A stretch of DNA of 32,608 nt from an uncultured Bacteroidales bacterium (GCA_937902805.1 CALEMB010000038.1:1-32608); one strand, 5' to 3'; positions 16,001-23,383 are shown, counted from the stretch's first letter. Numbers and translations: made by a program. Notes: generated from the sequence alone by a model not told the origin.

Positions 16001-17580
16001 TTCCAAGTTTGGTGTCGGCAATTGGTCAAGAGGCATTCAGAGGTTGTACTGGCTTGACATATATTGTCTCTGAATGCATTACACCTCCTACGCTGGGCAA
16101 CAATTGCTTCCAGAATGTAAGCACGACCATCCCAGTGTATGTTCCGAAAGGTTCGGTTGCTGCTTATAAAGCCGCCTCAGGGTGGAGCAGTTTCAGCAAA
16201 ATCGTGTCGGTGAAGACTTCCGATTGGTCAGCTCCAACGGCAACTGACGCTGTTTATGTGGATGCTAACTACGTACTTACTGACGATGTCACCGTTGCCG
16301 ACGTGTATTTTGCCTCGGATGCTTATGTGCTTACCATTCCTGAAGGCAAGACGCTGAGGGTGACTGGAAGTATTGATGCCACTTTGCCATCGCAGATAGT
16401 GGTGGAAGACGGCGGACAGCTTATCACTACCAACGCTGTGCAAGCCACGGTGAAGAAGAGTATTGACGCTTGGACAACTGATCCAGTTGGCGGTTGGAAC
16501 TTTATCGCATCACCAATCAATAGCAGCACACTTTCACCAAATGACGTCACCGACATGCTCACTGCTGAGGTCTCGACCCCTTATTCATACGACCTTTACA
16601 GGCTTAACAACACAGATTGGGAGAATTATCACCAACATACGGACGGCTTTGTGCTGGTCAACGGCCAAGGCTATCTCTATGCCAATAGCAACAATGTCAC
16701 CCTTTCGTTCGCAGGTACCATCAAGCCTTACGATGCAGATTATGAGATTCCAGTTTCTGCTGGCTGGAACCTCGTGGGCAATCCATACACATTTGATGCT
16801 TACGCCAATGTTCCTTACTATGCCATGAACGCAGAAGGTACAGGTATTACGGCCAATACGGTTGCTACTTCAACAGCTGTTGAGCCTTGTACTGGTATTG
16901 TCATCAAGGCAGCGGAGAGTGGTACCGTTAAATTCTATGATGAGACTCCTTGTGGCTCAGCCAACAACGGCAACATCGAATTGGTTCTCGCCCAAGCTGT
17001 CACTACCCGAGGCGAGGCTGTGACCATCGACAACGCCATCGTTAGCTTCAACGAGGATAACGAGCTTGAGAAGTTCTATTTCGGCAACTCAAACGCAAAC
17101 ATCTATATTCCGAAAGGCGGCGAGGAATATGCCATTTCGAGTGCCGAAGCCCAAGGCCAAATGCCGGTCAACTTCAAGGCCTACCAGGACGGTCAATACA
17201 CCCTCTGTTTCAATGTCGTGGACGTGGAAATGGGTTACCTGCATCTGATAGACCATATCACTGGCGACGATGTTGACGTCATTGCTAACCCGCAATATGC
17301 TTTTCATGCCAAGCACAGCGACTACGAGAGTCGATTCCTTTTGGTGTTCAGTGCCAAAACAAACGACAACAAGGATGACGAAGACTTCGCTTTCATCAGC
17401 AACGGCGAGATTATCATCAATGGCGAAGGAACTGTTCAGTTGCTTGACATGACGGGTCGTGTCATAATCAGCAAGGATGACGTACACAGCATCTCAACAG
17501 TGGGATTGAAGCCAAGTGTTTACGTGTTGCGGTTGATTGACGCCAACGGAACGCGAGTGCAAAAAATCGTGGTAGAATAA
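13066..17580 (+). CDS. Multidomain C10-family cysteine peptidase, T9SS-secreted
   Basis: The protein is 1504 residues from ATG 13066. A signal peptide (MKKTALLLCLLFAALFVANA) and SpeB-type propeptide (about 21-150) precede the C10 catalytic domain (about 150-388). The nucleophile is Cys186 in YAGCVACAMSQI, the base His336 in SGAHAFVCDGYD, followed by FHINWGYSG. Four Bacterial_repeat/InlB-B-like modules (NGYYFCYWTEDG, SGYIFENWTKNN, SSYVFRYWTKNG, EDYAFNKWTIGG) lie at about 393-463, 465-535, 722-799 and 802-871, split 2+2 by a beta-rich domain. Then come an EF-hand-like DANGDGELSVQEA (892-904), BspA-type leucine-rich repeats (about 935-1045), a long beta region and a T9SS tail (GTVQLLDMTGRVIIS ... 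SVYVLRLIDANG). It lacks the usual YPNP. Probable extracellular protease with adhesive modules. Confidence 0.9.
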   Translation: MKKTALLLCLLFAALFVANANPVDQNSAKEIGAKFLTASVGMRASTADLTLAKTYRMDNGDAAFYVFSSLNGFVIVSAQDVAMPILGYSDEGPFNVDDIPENMEWWLQDYAKQIQFGVEGQNVDFEKTAKQWELVKATGRLNENRTRNVIVSPLLGDITWNQDRYYNNLCPETSAPLLGDHTYAGCVACAMSQIMRKWNHPVQGYGSHQLPPYNNPDNVLDFSQTTYAWDNMPVALTDVNGDLLDGITEDQITAVATLVFHAGVSVNTTYSTSGSSADVSNPEGALKNNFGYSDEMEMEGLSFQEGGVAMWKAKLRSSLDHGYPVFYGGSSSSGAHAFVCDGYDSNDYFHINWGYSGNQNNYYAIGALNYGSTGYNAQNYAIFNIHPSGTTTTHAVTLSRNNEHGTVSGSGTFTHGTSVTVHAEATTNGYYFCYWTEDGVIVSENADYTFNIKYNRNLQAVFLDGFPITVETSNETAGTVNGGGTYGYNASCTLTATPNSGYIFENWTKNNEIVSCNNPYTFSVTGPGTYTAHFIPLEGQYVGDNNNTASNAIPTNSLFKYSITEQIYTAAELGEAGDINSIALYNVGYGSNLNDITRNLDIYIKTTDKTAFASTSDWITEIALEDLVFNGSVTFEYGTWTTINLDNTFAYDSTSNLALIIVDRTGSTGTRHEFKTFATSNNSSLYKAQDTEFDPNNMSGVTGLRAKQKNKIIVNKSEHTGVYTVSASVNPSESGFVTDGSDNTFVSASFNDGAECTLKANPNSSYVFRYWTKNGKIMSYDATYTFTVKSNVSLVAVFAAPSTVSVSINPDNSGTVTGAGDYTYGSTCTLTATPAEDYAFNKWTIGGETVSINEAYSFTVTEDVTVVANFRAANMIVFDDNEAKRICLANWDANGDGELSVQEAVNVTVLDGSISPYFKYNTKIETFNELRFFTGLTAIGVSAFSGSSSKFTTVTLPNTITSIGNYAFSACSKLVSITIPSLVSAIGQEAFRGCTGLTYIVSECITPPTLGNNCFQNVSTTIPVYVPKGSVAAYKAASGWSSFSKIVSVKTSDWSAPTATDAVYVDANYVLTDDVTVADVYFASDAYVLTIPEGKTLRVTGSIDATLPSQIVVEDGGQLITTNAVQATVKKSIDAWTTDPVGGWNFIASPINSSTLSPNDVTDMLTAEVSTPYSYDLYRLNNTDWENYHQHTDGFVLVNGQGYLYANSNNVTLSFAGTIKPYDADYEIPVSAGWNLVGNPYTFDAYANVPYYAMNAEGTGITANTVATSTAVEPCTGIVIKAAESGTVKFYDETPCGSANNGNIELVLAQAVTTRGEAVTIDNAIVSFNEDNELEKFYFGNSNANIYIPKGGEEYAISSAEAQGQMPVNFKAYQDGQYTLCFNVVDVEMGYLHLIDHITGDDVDVIANPQYAFHAKHSDYESRFLLVFSAKTNDNKDDEDFAFISNGEIIINGEGTVQLLDMTGRVIISKDDVHSISTVGLKPSVYVLRLIDANGTRVQKIVVE

Positions 17581-17584
17581 TTGC

Positions 17585-18394
17585 TTACAGGAGGCGCGAC
17601 ATCTGCACTTGCAGCTTTTGCGCCTCCTCTCCAGCTCTTACGGCAAAATCGCTGCCATTCGAAGCATAAATAATTCCTCTCGACGAATTGACCAAGAGGC
17701 CGCATTCGTCATTCAATCCGTTATGCGCCACGGCTTGCAAGTCACCGCCCTGGGCACCCACGCCTGGCACGAGGAAGAAATAGTCGGGCAGCATCTTGCG
17801 GATTTCGCCCAACTCTTCGGGATGGGTGGCACCAACTACAAACATCATCTTTTCAGATGAGGCCCAAGTGGTGGCAGTCTTCAGCACTTGCTGGTGCAGC
17901 ATCCTTTCACCGACATTCAGGTATTGGAAGTCCAGGGAACCTTTGTTGGAAGTTAAGGCCAGAAGGATGACCCATTTGTCCTCGAAGTTGAGGAAAGGCT
18001 CCACGGAGTCCTTGCCCATGTAGGGAGCCACCGTCAGGGCATCGGCTTTCAAGGTATTGAAAAAGGCCTTGGCGTAGTTGGCCGAGGTGTTGCCGATGTC
18101 GCCACGCTTGGCATCCGCGATGATGAAGATGTCAGGGTGATTGTTTTTGATGTATTGGATGGTGCGCTCCAAACTCTGCCAGCCTTTGGCTCCGTACACT
18201 TCGTAGAAAGCAGTGTTGGGCTTATAAGCCACCGCGTAAGGGGCGGTCTTGTTGATAATCTGTTTGTTGAATTCGAAAATGGGGTCGTCCATAGCCAAGA
18301 GTTCCTGCGGAATCTTGTTGATGTCGGTGTCAAGGCCGACACAGAGGAACGACTGCTTTTTCTTGATTTGTTCAAATAACTGGTGTTTATTCAT
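17585..18394 (-). CDS. pyrF: Orotidine 5'-phosphate decarboxylase
   Basis: This enzyme converts OMP to UMP, the last step of pyrimidine synthesis. It is 269 residues from the ATG at 18392-18394 (MNKHQLFEQIKKKQSFLCVG). Its length and FCVGLD-like start fit the long type 2 OMP decarboxylases. The catalytic DxKxxD motif is IIADAKRGDIGNT (DAKRGD at 94-99), with VAPYMG and FLVPGVGAQGG completing the phosphate site. The frame stays open to 18478, but that extension is only the translated intergenic hairpin. It is the last gene of purM-prfA-pyrF. Its stop is 4 bp from the stop of the convergent C10 peptidase. Confidence 0.96.
   Translation of the reverse strand: MNKHQLFEQIKKKQSFLCVGLDTDINKIPQELLAMDDPIFEFNKQIINKTAPYAVAYKPNTAFYEVYGAKGWQSLERTIQYIKNNHPDIFIIADAKRGDIGNTSANYAKAFFNTLKADALTVAPYMGKDSVEPFLNFEDKWVILLALTSNKGSLDFQYLNVGERMLHQQVLKTATTWASSEKMMFVVGATHPEELGEIRKMLPDYFFLVPGVGAQGGDLQAVAHNGLNDECGLLVNSSRGIIYASNGSDFAVRAGEEAQKLQVQMSRLL
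17590..17627. other. Hairpin in the 3' coding end of pyrF
   Basis: GGAGGCGC (17590-17597) and GCGCCTCC (17620-17627) are perfect 8-bp inverted arms. Inside them CTGC (17603-17606) pairs with GCAG (17611-17614). It falls within the last codons of pyrF, next to the 4-bp gap between two convergent genes. No T tract follows on either strand, so it is not a standard terminator, but it may block or pause readthrough in both directions. Confidence 0.55.
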
Positions 18395-18403
18395 AGTATT
18401 ATA

Positions 18404-18479
18404 ATTGACGCGGGACACGGGACTGAGGGACACGGGACAAAAAAGTCTCGCGTCTCGTGTCTCGAAGTCTCGTGTCAAT
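18404..18479. repeat. Heptamer-built inverted repeat between prfA and pyrF
   Basis: ATTGAC (18404-18409) pairs with GTCAAT (18474-18479). Between them lie four GGGAC-ending units (18410-18438), an A6 loop (18439-18444), and four GTCTC-beginning units (18445-18473). Units are mostly 7 nt of the form NCGRGAC; one in each arm is 8 nt. GGGAC against GTCTC leaves a G-T mismatch in nearly every unit. The element fills the whole prfA-pyrF gap. Confidence 0.85.
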
Positions 18480-18484
18480 GGTGT

Positions 18485-19591
18485 TCATGATTCTATGTTT
18501 TCTTTTAAGCGTTCAGCATTTTCTGCCATTTGTAAGCGATTGATGATCTCATCCAAGTCGCCATCCATGACGGCGGCGAGGTTGTAGACCGTCAAGCCTT
18601 CTACGCGGTGGTCGGTGACACGCCCTTGAGGGTAATTATAGGTGCGAATCTTCGCCGAGCGGTCGCCGGTCGAGACCATGGTCTTGCGCTTGGCAGAAAT
18701 GTCGCTGATGTATTTCTCGTACTCCATGTCGTAGATTCGGGTGCGCAGTCGTGCCAAGGCGCGTTCACGGTTCTTGGGTTGGTCGCGGGTCTCGGTACAC
18801 TCAATGAGGATCTCCTGCATCTCGCCTGTGTTGGGGTTCTTCCACATATAACGTAGGCGCACGCCCGATTCCACTTTGTTCACGTTCTGTCCGCCAGCGC
18901 CGCTCGAGCGGAAGGTGTCCCACTTGATTTCGCCCTCGTTGATTTCCACGTCAAACTCCTCGGCCTCGGGCAAAACGGCCACCGAAGCGGCAGAGGTGTG
19001 GATGCGGCCCTGGGTCTCGGTCTTGGGCACACGCTGCACGCGGTGTACACCTGACTCGAATTTCAAGATGCCGTAGCAGCCATTGCCCGTCACGGTGAAG
19101 TCGATTTCCTTGTAGCCGCCGCTCGCGCCTTCGCTGATGGAGGTCACTTCGACCTTCCAGCCACGGTTTTCGCAGAATTTGCTGTACATGCGGAACAAAT
19201 CGCCGGCAAAGAGGCAGGCTTCGTCGCCGCCCGTACCCGCACGGATTTCCATAATGGCGTTCTTGCTGTCTTGTGGGTCTTTGGGAATCATCATCACGCG
19301 GATGTCCTGCTCCAACTGCTCGATGCGCGTTTGGGCAGTGTCCAACTCCTCTTGGGCCATCTTGCGCATCTCCTCGTCCTTTTCCGTGGCCAGGATTTCC
19401 TTGGCTTCTTCTACATTGGCTTTCAAGGTCTTGTATTCCTTGAAGGCCATGACGATAGGCTCCAAGTCCTTATAGTCCTTGTTGAGCTTCACGAACTTTT
19501 TCATGTCGGAAGCCACGGCAGGGTCGGCGAGCTGTTCGCCCATTTCCTCCCAGCGGTGCTTTATTGTTTCGAGTTTTTCGGTGATGTCCAT
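18485..19591 (-). CDS. prfA: Peptide chain release factor 1
   Basis: RF1 ends translation at UAA and UAG. The protein has the standard complete length of 368 residues. The GGQ peptidyl-hydrolysis motif lies at 233-235 in SSGAGGQNVNKVESGVRL. The codon-reading PxT position reads PKT at 189-191 in RVPKTETQGRIHTS, and RSAKIRTYNYPQGRVTDHR is the RF1-specific C-terminal block. The N-terminal coiled coil (about 1-100) is present. Start ATG 19589-19591 lies only 3 bp after the purM stop, so the two are co-transcribed. A long imperfect hairpin separates it from pyrF. Confidence 0.97.
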   Translation of the reverse strand: MDITEKLETIKHRWEEMGEQLADPAVASDMKKFVKLNKDYKDLEPIVMAFKEYKTLKANVEEAKEILATEKDEEMRKMAQEELDTAQTRIEQLEQDIRVMMIPKDPQDSKNAIMEIRAGTGGDEACLFAGDLFRMYSKFCENRGWKVEVTSISEGASGGYKEIDFTVTGNGCYGILKFESGVHRVQRVPKTETQGRIHTSAASVAVLPEAEEFDVEINEGEIKWDTFRSSGAGGQNVNKVESGVRLRYMWKNPNTGEMQEILIECTETRDQPKNRERALARLRTRIYDMEYEKYISDISAKRKTMVSTGDRSAKIRTYNYPQGRVTDHRVEGLTVYNLAAVMDGDLDEIINRLQMAENAERLKENIES

Positions 19592-19594
19592 GGT

Positions 19595-20755
19595 TCAATA
19601 CTCATACGTACCAAACTCGCTCTTAATCGTCAATCTCTTTTGTTCCGAAGCCTCCACATGTCCAACAATTTGGCTGTCAATATTAAACTGCGTGGCAATG
19701 GCAATCATTTCATTGGCAGCCTTTTCGTTGGTGTAGATTTCCAAACGGTGGCCCATGTTGAAGACCTTGTACATCTCGTGCCAGTCGGTGCCCGAGGCGG
19801 CTTGAATCATCTTGAACAAGGGCGGCAAGGCCAGCATGTTGTCCTTCACAATGTGCAGTTTGTCAACGAAATGCAGCACTTTGGTCTGTGCACCACCGCT
19901 GCAATGGATGATACCGTGGATTTGCTTACGGAACTCCTTCAGAATCGGGATCATCAGCGGGGCATAGGTGCGGGTGGGTGAGAGGATGAGTTTGCCCACA
20001 TCAACGCCAGGAACTTCTGTCGGGTCGGTGAGTTTGTGCGGGCCGGAATAAACCAAGTCTTCGGGAATGCTGTGGTCATAGCTCTCGTCGTATTTCTCAG
20101 CCAGATAATGGTTCAGCATGTCGTGGCGGGCCGAGGTGAGGCCGTTGCTGCCCATGCCACCGTTGTAGCTGTCCTCGTAGGTGGCTTGTCCGTAGGAAGC
20201 GAAGGCCACGATGACGTCGCCGGGCTGCAAATTGTTTTCAATCACCTCGTCGCGCTTGATTCTTGTGGTCACGGTGCTGTCGACGATGACGGTGCGAACG
20301 AGGTCGCCCACATCGGCGGTCTCGCCACCAGTGAGGTAGATGCCGATGCCCAAGTCACGGAGTTTCTGCAAGAAATGCTCTGTTCCGTTAATCAAGGCGG
20401 AAATCACCTCGCCAGGAATCAGGCTCTTGTTGCGCCCGATGGTGGATGAGAGGAGCATGTTGTCGGTGGCACCCACGCAGATGAGGTCGTCGGTGTTCAT
20501 CACCACAGCATCCTGCGCTACGCCTTCCCACACGCTCATGTCGCCCGTCTCTTTCCAATAAAGGTAGGCCAATGAGGATTTTGTTCCCGCACCGTCAGCA
20601 TGCATGATGTTGCAATAATTCGGGTCACCACCGAGGATGTCGGGGATGATTTTGCAGAAAGCATTGGGATACAAACCCTTGTCGAGGTTCTTGATGGCGT
20701 TGTGGATGTCTTCTTTTTCGGCGGAAACGCCGCGTTGACTGTAACGATTGTCCAT
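19595..20755 (-). CDS. purM: Phosphoribosylformylglycinamidine cyclo-ligase (AIR synthase)
   Basis: PurM closes the imidazole ring in purine synthesis (FGAM + ATP to AIR). The protein is 386 residues, a little longer than the roughly 345-residue E. coli enzyme but normal in look for Bacteroidota. Motifs seen are RYSQRGVSAEKEDIH near the start, HADGAGTKSSLAYLY (about 53-67), VMNTDDLICVGA (ATP/Mg site, about 89-100), YLTGGETADVGDLV (about 140-153) and HCSGGAQTKVLHF. First gene of the purM-prfA-pyrF block. The 70-bp gap to the upstream ompA-family gene holds a palindromic repeat and no -7 box was found, so its promoter is unclear. Confidence 0.95.
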   Translation of the reverse strand: MDNRYSQRGVSAEKEDIHNAIKNLDKGLYPNAFCKIIPDILGGDPNYCNIMHADGAGTKSSLAYLYWKETGDMSVWEGVAQDAVVMNTDDLICVGATDNMLLSSTIGRNKSLIPGEVISALINGTEHFLQKLRDLGIGIYLTGGETADVGDLVRTVIVDSTVTTRIKRDEVIENNLQPGDVIVAFASYGQATYEDSYNGGMGSNGLTSARHDMLNHYLAEKYDESYDHSIPEDLVYSGPHKLTDPTEVPGVDVGKLILSPTRTYAPLMIPILKEFRKQIHGIIHCSGGAQTKVLHFVDKLHIVKDNMLALPPLFKMIQAASGTDWHEMYKVFNMGHRLEIYTNEKAANEMIAIATQFNIDSQIVGHVEASEQKRLTIKSEFGTYEY

Positions 20756-20775
20756 GATGTATGTTGGTGGGGCCC

Positions 20776-20816
20776 TTCGACAAGCTCAGGGACCCGCGGT
20801 CGTTGAGCCTGTCGAA
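20776..20816. repeat. Interspersed palindromic repeat (TTCGACA-GCTCA type)
   Basis: TTCGACAAGCTCA (20776-20788) pairs with TGAGCCTGTCGAA (20804-20816), 12 of 13 positions matching. The inner GACC/GGTC (20791-20794 with 20798-20801) closes a 3-nt CGC loop. From memory this CTTCGACAAGCTCAGG...CCTGTCGAA element is extremely common between genes of many Bacteroidota and other bacteria. It sits between the ompA-family gene and purM. Confidence 0.8.
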
Positions 20817-20825
20817 ACGCCGCTT

Positions 20826-23288
20826 TTATTTGAAGTTCAATTTTTGTGTCTTGGTATCAAACTCGAAGTTGCCGAGTTGCTTCATGGTCTTTTGTCCGAT
20901 GACCCATCTTTCAATCATTCTGCTCACCACCTTGCACTCTACGTTGTAGATGGAGCGTCCGGCGATTCTCACTTCCCTGATGGTGAAGACAGCGTCGTTA
21001 GCGATGCCACCTGTGGTGAAGATCTTGTCCACGTCACCCTTGAAGTTGTCGGCAGAGATACGCCCGTTCTTAAGCATATCCAGCGCGTAGGTTTCGGAGA
21101 CGCAGAAGTCGGCGTTTTGACTGTAGGTCACAGGCTCACTGTAGCCGTCAATGTTGGCGACGAAGTTGAAGTAACCCTTCTTGTCGACGGTGAAGGTCAG
21201 GCTCTGTTCCTCTTCTGGGTTGATGGCGATGTTGACGGTGCCGCCTTCGGCGATTTCGGTGCGTGGCACGAAGTCCTTGCTCAGGATGCGGAACTCGGTG
21301 CGGCGGTTCATCTGGTGGGCGGCTTCTTTCACTTCGGTGTTGGGCAGCGAGTTGATGAAGTCTTCGGTGAGTCTCGTGCCTGCCTTGAAGGTGTAGCCCT
21401 TCACGGTGATGTCGTTCGTGATGGTGCGCGGCACGTGTTCACCATAACCCTTGGCGGTCAAACGCAGCGGGTCGATGCCACGGATGATGAGGTAATCGAC
21501 GACGCTTTGGGCACGTCTTTGCGACAGGATGTCGTTGTGCTCATCGGTATCACGGCTGTCGGTATGGGATGCCAACTCGATGGTGATGGTCGGGTTGATT
21601 TGCAGGGTTTCAATCAGGCCTTGCAGCGAGTCTTCAAACTGCGGCTTGAGGTCCCATTTGCCCAGGTCGTAGAGGATATCGGGCAGCATGATAGGCTCCT
21701 GCGGAATAGGCTCGATGTCGTAGTCCTTCACGATGTCCTTGCTGAACTCCAAGCCAACGGTGGTCTCTTGCGCGGCCAAGGTGAAGTAGTTGTCCTTATC
21801 GATGGTGATGTCGTAGGTCGTGTTCTTGTTCACCTGGCTCTCACTGAAGTTGAAGTAGCCATTTTCGTTGGTGCGGGTCGAAATGTTGGAGCCATCGCTG
21901 CCGATGAGGCGCACGGAGGCGTTGTCGACGAGCTGCTTGGTCTTGGCATCTTTGACGGTGCCCGAGAAGGTGAACAGGATGGGTGGCTCCTCAAAGTAAT
22001 AGATGTTATCGAGGCCACGAGTGTTGCCACGGTTCGACGAGATGAAACCACGTTCCTCGGTGGGGTGGAAGATGATGCCGAAGTCGTCGCCTGTCGAGTT
22101 GATGGGGTATTTCAGGTTGCGTGGCTCGCCCCAGTTGCCAGCGGTGTCGATGGTGCTGACGAAGATGTCAAGGCCACCCATGCCGCCATGGCCGTCGGAG
22201 GCGAAATACAACACGGTGTCGTACCTCAAGAAGGGGAACACCTCGTTGCCGGCGGTGTTGATGCGATCGCCGAGGTTGAAGGGGAACTTGAAGGACTCGT
22301 TGGGGTTGTCGCGCATGGCCACCCAGATGTCTTTTTCGCCGAAGCCGCCTTTGCGTTCGGCAGCGAAGTACATGATACGTTCGTCGCTGGAGAGGGTAGG
22401 GTGGCCTACGATGTCCAGGGTGTCGACACCTGCAATCTCAACGGGGCGTGCCTCTGAGAAGTTGCCGCCGCTTTTGCCAGCCACCATGATTTGGCAGCCG
22501 TTTTTTTTGTGGGCGCCATTCTGGCAGCGTGTGAAGTAAATCTTGGTGTAGTTCGAGTTCATGAATGGTGTGCCTTCGCTGGCGACGGTGTTGATGTTCT
22601 CGTTCTCATCGGCGAGGACGGGCGTGCTCCAGTCGCCTTTGCGGTCTTGCTTAGAGGTGAAGAAGTCGGCGAATTCCTGTCCTGTGATGCCGTCTTTTTC
22701 CTTACCGGTGGAGGCGTCGCGGGTGGAGGTGAAGATGATTTCGTTATAGTTGTTGCCCAGCCAGGCGGCGCAATAGTCGGAGTCCTTGGTGGAGTTCACC
22801 TTCTTCAATTCGGTGAGTTGGTATTTCGATGGATTTTCCTTCCATTCCACGATGAGTTGTGTGGTCTCAAGGCCCAATGGTCCTCTCGGGTCGTCTGGCA
22901 CCTTTTGGATGTAGATTTCGTACATCTCGATAGCGTCCTTGTATTTCTCATTTATCTTGTATGTCTCGGCGAGATTGAGGTATACCTCGGGATGGGTGTT
23001 GGGGTAATCGGACTTCAGTATGCGCTTGTAGTAAGGCTCAGCGCGTTTGGTGAGGCCGATAAGACGGTAGCATTCAGCCATTTGGAAGCTGATGCGGTTG
23101 CGTTCGTCTTTGTTGCGGCGCACCTTGCGGTAGGCTTTCTTATAGCGGTCGGCAGCCTCGGTGTACTGCTTGCGGCCGAAGGCTAGGTCAGCGTTTTTGG
23201 CCGGGTTTCTTCTTTGTGCGTAGAGGTCGCTACCCATGAAGATGAACAGCGCCGACATCATGATAAGGAGGTATCTTTTCATAGACAT
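20826..23288 (-). CDS. PorE-like OmpA-family envelope protein with a C-terminal retropepsin-like domain
   Basis: The protein is 820 residues, or 818 from the second ATG (start at 23282). It has a signal peptide (MKRYLLIMMSALFIFMGSDLYAQ) and no lipobox. Domains in order: TPR (about 30-135), PD40/WD40-type beta-propeller (about 160-435; YFAAERKGGFGEKDIWVA, YFASDGHGGMGGLDIFVS), carboxypeptidase-regulatory-like (438-512; SGTVKDAKTKQLVDNASVRL) and OmpA_C (535-670; ELASHTDSRDTDEHNDILSQ, NRRTEFRIL). This order matches PorE (PG1058), a T9SS-associated protein that binds peptidoglycan. About 683-820 is extra and resembles a clan AA aspartic peptidase domain ending in VIGQKTMKQLGNFEFD, but the catalytic DTGA position reads SQNA. 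The PorE role is inference; other OmpA/TPR/PD40 proteins occur beside PorP/SprF genes. Its own promoter lies at 23347-23354. Confidence 0.85.
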   Translation of the reverse strand: MSMKRYLLIMMSALFIFMGSDLYAQRRNPAKNADLAFGRKQYTEAADRYKKAYRKVRRNKDERNRISFQMAECYRLIGLTKRAEPYYKRILKSDYPNTHPEVYLNLAETYKINEKYKDAIEMYEIYIQKVPDDPRGPLGLETTQLIVEWKENPSKYQLTELKKVNSTKDSDYCAAWLGNNYNEIIFTSTRDASTGKEKDGITGQEFADFFTSKQDRKGDWSTPVLADENENINTVASEGTPFMNSNYTKIYFTRCQNGAHKKNGCQIMVAGKSGGNFSEARPVEIAGVDTLDIVGHPTLSSDERIMYFAAERKGGFGEKDIWVAMRDNPNESFKFPFNLGDRINTAGNEVFPFLRYDTVLYFASDGHGGMGGLDIFVSTIDTAGNWGEPRNLKYPINSTGDDFGIIFHPTEERGFISSNRGNTRGLDNIYYFEEPPILFTFSGTVKDAKTKQLVDNASVRLIGSDGSNISTRTNENGYFNFSESQVNKNTTYDITIDKDNYFTLAAQETTVGLEFSKDIVKDYDIEPIPQEPIMLPDILYDLGKWDLKPQFEDSLQGLIETLQINPTITIELASHTDSRDTDEHNDILSQRRAQSVVDYLIIRGIDPLRLTAKGYGEHVPRTITNDITVKGYTFKAGTRLTEDFINSLPNTEVKEAAHQMNRRTEFRILSKDFVPRTEIAEGGTVNIAINPEEEQSLTFTVDKKGYFNFVANIDGYSEPVTYSQNADFCVSETYALDMLKNGRISADNFKGDVDKIFTTGGIANDAVFTIREVRIAGRSIYNVECKVVSRMIERWVIGQKTMKQLGNFEFDTKTQKLNFK

Positions 23289-23346
23289 AATTTCTCTTTG
23301 TTGTAAACGCAGAATGGGCGTTTTTATTGCAGTTTAAATCAAACTA

Positions 23347-23354
23347 CAAAGATA
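23347..23354 (-). promoter_or_regulatory. -7 box for the PorE-like gene
   Basis: On the minus strand this reads TATCTTTG, a perfect TAnnTTTG box, 58 nt upstream of the start codon. No clear -33 TTTG was found. Confidence 0.6.
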
Positions 23355-23383
23355 CAACAATTCCGTGAAACGGAGTCGGATTT

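Noticed and set aside
18395..18478. Longer start for pyrF (28 extra residues)
   Set aside because: The extension is the translated heptamer hairpin between prfA and pyrF; MNKHQLFEQI matches the family start.
18404..18479. CRISPR-like array suggested by short regular repeats
   Set aside because: The units are 7-8 bp with no spacers and are arranged as inverted arms, not direct repeats with unique spacers; no cas genes are present.
20748..22457. A 569-residue open frame on the plus strand
   Set aside because: It lies antisense to the well-supported PorE-like gene, matches no family, and starts inside a palindromic repeat.
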